NCBI GenBank assembly: GCA_963837355.1
Contig: CAWIMY010000002.1
Location: 620,001 to 684,000, forward strand
Length of the DNA stretch: 64,000 nt
Direction of reading: 5' to 3'
DNA from: Aureispira sp963837355
GTDB lineage: Bacteria > Bacteroidota > Bacteroidia > Chitinophagales > Saprospiraceae
A model generated the notes under the pieces. That model was given only the letters and a program-made list of their open reading frames with translations, was not told where the DNA came from and made no database searches. Positions 61,501 through 64,000 of this stretch are shown in pieces. Position 1 is the first letter of the stretch. Each line of letters begins with the position of its first letter. The translations under genes and the position numbers were made by a program.

Positions 61501-64000
61501 TTACTGTTTGATCAGTTTCTTAGAAACCGCCAAATTCTCTCCGAGTACGGTCACGACATAGATTCCATTGGGCTGATTGCCCAAGTGGATATTGATGCTG
61601 CGTTGTTGTACTTGCGAAAATTCCTGCCAGTAAACTTGTTGTCCCAAGGCATTGTGAATAACCAAGGTGAGGTTTTCTTGCTGACGCGCCAAGTCCAAGT
61701 TCACGACTAATTTGTCTTGAACAGGGTTAGGGTTGATGGTCAACTGATCGCGCTGGTCTATTTTATTAACATTGATGTTGTCAATAACCGTCATTGCAAT
61801 CGTGTCCGTATCGGTACAATTATCTTTAGTAACGGTAAGCAATACATTCTCGGTGCCACCATTGATAAACGTATATACAGGATCACGCTGCGAAGAGGTC
61901 GTTCCATCGGCAAAAGTCCATAAATACGAATCGGCATTGACAGAGTTAGTACCAAAGAAATTTACACCGCCTCCTTGGTTGAGGTAAATGGTAGTCGCAG
62001 AAGTAGTCGCCACAGCAGTAGGCACAGGGCCAGGAGTAACCGTAACCGTGGTACTCGTCACTTGCCCAGAATTATCACGGGCTTCTACGGTATAGGTTCC
62101 TACACTAAGGTTATTAAAAACAGTAGACGTTTGGTAAGCGCCGCCATCTAGACGGTATTCTGTACCTCCTGTACCACCAATACTACCCACACTAACACTT
62201 GCGTTTGTTTCTCCACATTTCAAAGTGGTACCAAATGCCCCCAAGGTCAAGGAGCGCGTTTGATTCATACAAAAAGTCGTGGTGTCAGAAGAACCATACG
62301 CATCGTTCCAAGCAAGGGTATCGCCGTTGGCGTTGGTTAATAGATAATAGCCTGTTCCATTGGTACAACACAAGCCATTCCCTCCCAAATCTCGGATGAT
62401 AAATTCGTAACAACCCGTATCCAAACAAATAGAACGCTGGATAAAGTCTCCGCTGTTGTTGCTCAAGGCAAACAAAGGAATAGAAGCGACGGTTGTTCCC
62501 GACGTGGTTCTCAAGATCCAAGAGACATCAGAAGGCATATTGTCTAACTGAAGGCTCAACGTGACTACATTCGGTTCGTAATCTACGGCCACTACTTTCT
62601 GGATGCTATCCACACCGTTTCGGTTTTGAACGACTAAAGTAGCGCTGTACAAGCCCGCTGCGGGGTACAAGACCTTGGGATTTGCCAACGTAGAAGTACT
62701 CGGAGAGCCTCCTGGGAAATGCCAAATCCAACCTGGGGCATTGTCCACAGAACGATCTTCAAACGCTATAGAATCGCCCAAGCAAACGGCATCTGCTTGG
62801 TACGCAAAGTTGGCGACAGGGGCAGTGGTTAAAGGTGCTTTCAATGGCGCTTCCCAAATTCCACGACCATAAGTACCCGCGCGAATTTTTCCAATGCTGT
62901 AGTTAATTTCAAAATCGCGAACGATTACATTGGGTAGACCGTCCATGAAGGGCTGCCAATTGACCAATAAACTATCGGTGTAATAAATGCCGACATCGGT
63001 TCCAATATAGAGCGCGTTGTCAGAATTTTTTTGGTAAACCAAACAGTTGACAGGCAAGTTGGGTAAGTTACGCGTCATGTTCACCCAAGTAGTACCGCCA
63101 TCTTCTGAGGTATACACCTTATTGGCAGGAGATGTTCCCGAAAAGGTCACCCAAATTTTCAAGGGATTAGTAGGATGAACCGTAATGGAGGTAATCATAT
63201 TGTTGGGCAAGCCCGAAGAAATTGAAACCCAGTTGGCTCCTGAATTAATCGTGCGGTAAATATCGGTTCGGGTGCTGGCGTAGAAGTGGGTATAAGGAGT
63301 AGAAGGTGCCAGCGCCAAGTTGCGAATGTTATTATTGCCGCTAAACGTAGAAATCGGCTGTTCACTGATTCCACCATCAAAACTCAAATACACTTGATCG
63401 TATCCCGCCAATAAAAAGCCGTGGTCACTGGGGTGCATTATCATGGGCGTTACCCAATCCCCCGTCCCTCTAGGGCCATTAAAAATAGGATTAAAGGTAT
63501 AACCACCATCCGTAGAGAGGTTAAAATTTCCGTATTGAGAACTGCTAATGATTAAGTTAGAATCGGAGGGCGACATCAAAACCTCCATCCCATCGCCACC
63601 ATTAGTGTGTAGGGCAGAGTTGTCACTAATTAAATTACAACCATTATCCTGCGTTCCACCCATGATTTTGCCTGGTACTAATTCTGAGCCTGCAATGCGG
63701 TAAAACTGTGTAATACTTAACCCATCTGATAGGTCGGCGAAGGTAACACCATTATTAACGGATTTGAAAATTCCTCCATCACTACCACAGTAAAGGTTGT
63801 TGCCAAACATCTCTAAGACATGAATATCGGCGTGGGTATAAGCAATTCCTGGAGGGTAATACCAGTGCGACTTGATGTTCAAGGTTACCCCACCATCTAG
63901 AGAGTTCCAGACATTGATACCCCCAACATACACCTCATCGGCATTGGTAGGAGACACACACAGGGCCATATCGTACCAACTTTGTCCAGAAGTAAGGTCT
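61501..64000 (-). CDS. Secreted BNR/propeller-PKD protein with T9SS sorting domain (5' end beyond window)
   Basis: At least 832 residues; the reading frame stays open to the right edge of the window, so the start is not seen. The visible N-terminal part (about 370 residues) is a sortilin/sialidase-type propeller with repeats such as TRTDIYRTINSGANWVSISS and NKVYTSEDGGTTWVNMTRNL. PKD-type domains follow (SIAFEDRSVDNAPGWIWHFP; NADSYLWTFADGTTSSQRDP), split by a segment with GLCCTNGTGYYLL and a strand-rich EARDNSGQVTSTTVTV part. The end is a type A T9SS domain (LTINPNPVQDKLVVNLDLAR ... NGIYVVTVLGENLAVSKKLI, then KQ). Exported through T9SS to the surface or medium; a role in polymer breakdown or adhesion is likely. 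Confidence 0.88.
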   Translation of the reverse strand, partial: DLTSGQSWYDMALCVSPTNADEVYVGGINVWNSLDGGVTLNIKSHWYYPPGIAYTHADIHVLEMFGNNLYCGSDGGIFKSVNNGVTFADLSDGLSITQFYRIAGSELVPGKIMGGTQDNGCNLISDNSALHTNGGDGMEVLMSPSDSNLIISSSQYGNFNLSTDGGYTFNPIFNGPRGTGDWVTPMIMHPSDHGFLLAGYDQVYLSFDGGISEQPISTFSGNNNIRNLALAPSTPYTHFYASTRTDIYRTINSGANWVSISSGLPNNMITSITVHPTNPLKIWVTFSGTSPANKVYTSEDGGTTWVNMTRNLPNLPVNCLVYQKNSDNALYIGTDVGIYYTDSLLVNWQPFMDGLPNVIVRDFEINYSIGKIRAGTYGRGIWEAPLKAPLTTAPVANFAYQADAVCLGDSIAFEDRSVDNAPGWIWHFPGGSPSTSTLANPKVLYPAAGLYSATLVVQNRNGVDSIQKVVAVDYEPNVVTLSLQLDNMPSDVSWILRTTSGTTVASIPLFALSNNSGDFIQRSICLDTGCYEFIIRDLGGNGLCCTNGTGYYLLTNANGDTLAWNDAYGSSDTTTFCMNQTRSLTLGAFGTTLKCGETNASVSVGSIGGTGGTEYRLDGGAYQTSTVFNNLSVGTYTVEARDNSGQVTSTTVTVTPGPVPTAVATTSATTIYLNQGGGVNFFGTNSVNADSYLWTFADGTTSSQRDPVYTFINGGTENVLLTVTKDNCTDTDTIAMTVIDNINVNKIDQRDQLTINPNPVQDKLVVNLDLARQQENLTLVIHNALGQQVYWQEFSQVQQRSINIHLGNQPNGIYVVTVLGENLAVSKKLIKQ

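Noticed and set aside
1..64000. tRNA or rRNA genes
   Set aside because: I looked through the intergenic gaps for cloverleaf-like or rRNA-like stretches and found none; a covariance search would be needed to be sure.

Overview
The window reads as a piece of chromosome from a Bacteroidota bacterium, most likely the Saprospirales (Saprospira/Aureispira/Lewinella-like); the lineage below phylum is an inference. Signs of this are four very large secreted proteins that end in type IX secretion (T9SS) sorting domains, a hybrid LytS-type kinase with a LytTR regulator, Bacteroidota-type promoters (TTG, about 19-20 bases, TAnnTTTG), GEVEDY and DUF7619 domains, and the gene order rplM-rpsI-rpsB-tsf-pyrH-frr. 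I saw no tRNA, rRNA, CRISPR array, prophage or intact insertion sequence.

Layout. 0-6 kb: a partial YihY/BrkB membrane protein, DUF4385, a metallophosphoesterase, an exported TPR-CHAT protease-like protein, and lgt. 6-10 kb: a LytTR regulator and its sensor kinase, the latter broken by two frameshifts. 10-19 kb: a giant T9SS adhesin-like protein, an M29 aminopeptidase, and a copper pair (DUF305 plus a multicopper oxidase with a CopB-like barrel at its end). 19-31 kb: uvrA, an ECF sigma factor, a two-part FAD oxidase, an acyl-CoA dehydrogenase, a broken HigBA-like toxin-antitoxin locus and dinB. 31-40 kb: a T9SS subtilase, DUF4294, an unknown helical protein, a T9SS DUF7619 protein and a relic of an Rpn nuclease. 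40-44.3 kb: the translation cluster (ribosomal proteins, EF-Ts, UMP kinase, ribosome recycling factor), followed by a small repeat island between two copies of one terminator. 44.6-49 kb: two small secreted paralogues, a nadV-prs pair and a WG-repeat protein. 49-55 kb: YgiQ radical SAM enzyme, an ImmA/IrrE-DUF4411 toxin-antitoxin-like operon with a small membrane protein, and an ALDH7-type dehydrogenase. 55-64 kb: a lipoprotein subtilase, an unknown secreted protein, TraB/GumN, a three-gene AT-rich operon of unknown function, and the end of a further T9SS protein.

What stands out. (1) At least seven single-base indels, mostly in short homopolymers, break five genes, including essential rplM and the conserved ygiQ. 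That points to consensus errors in this assembly more than to gene death. (2) The prs-like/nadV-like pair resembles the pair that phages use to rebuild NAD+ (NARP1-like) and may be more than routine salvage. (3) The operon at 59.7-61.2 kb is a good candidate for an undescribed accessory system. (4) A 16-bp RNA stem with four G-U pairs lies between rpsB and tsf. (5) The 44.3-44.6 kb island holds duplicated terminators around a 28-bp perfect palindrome and a 17-bp tandem repeat.
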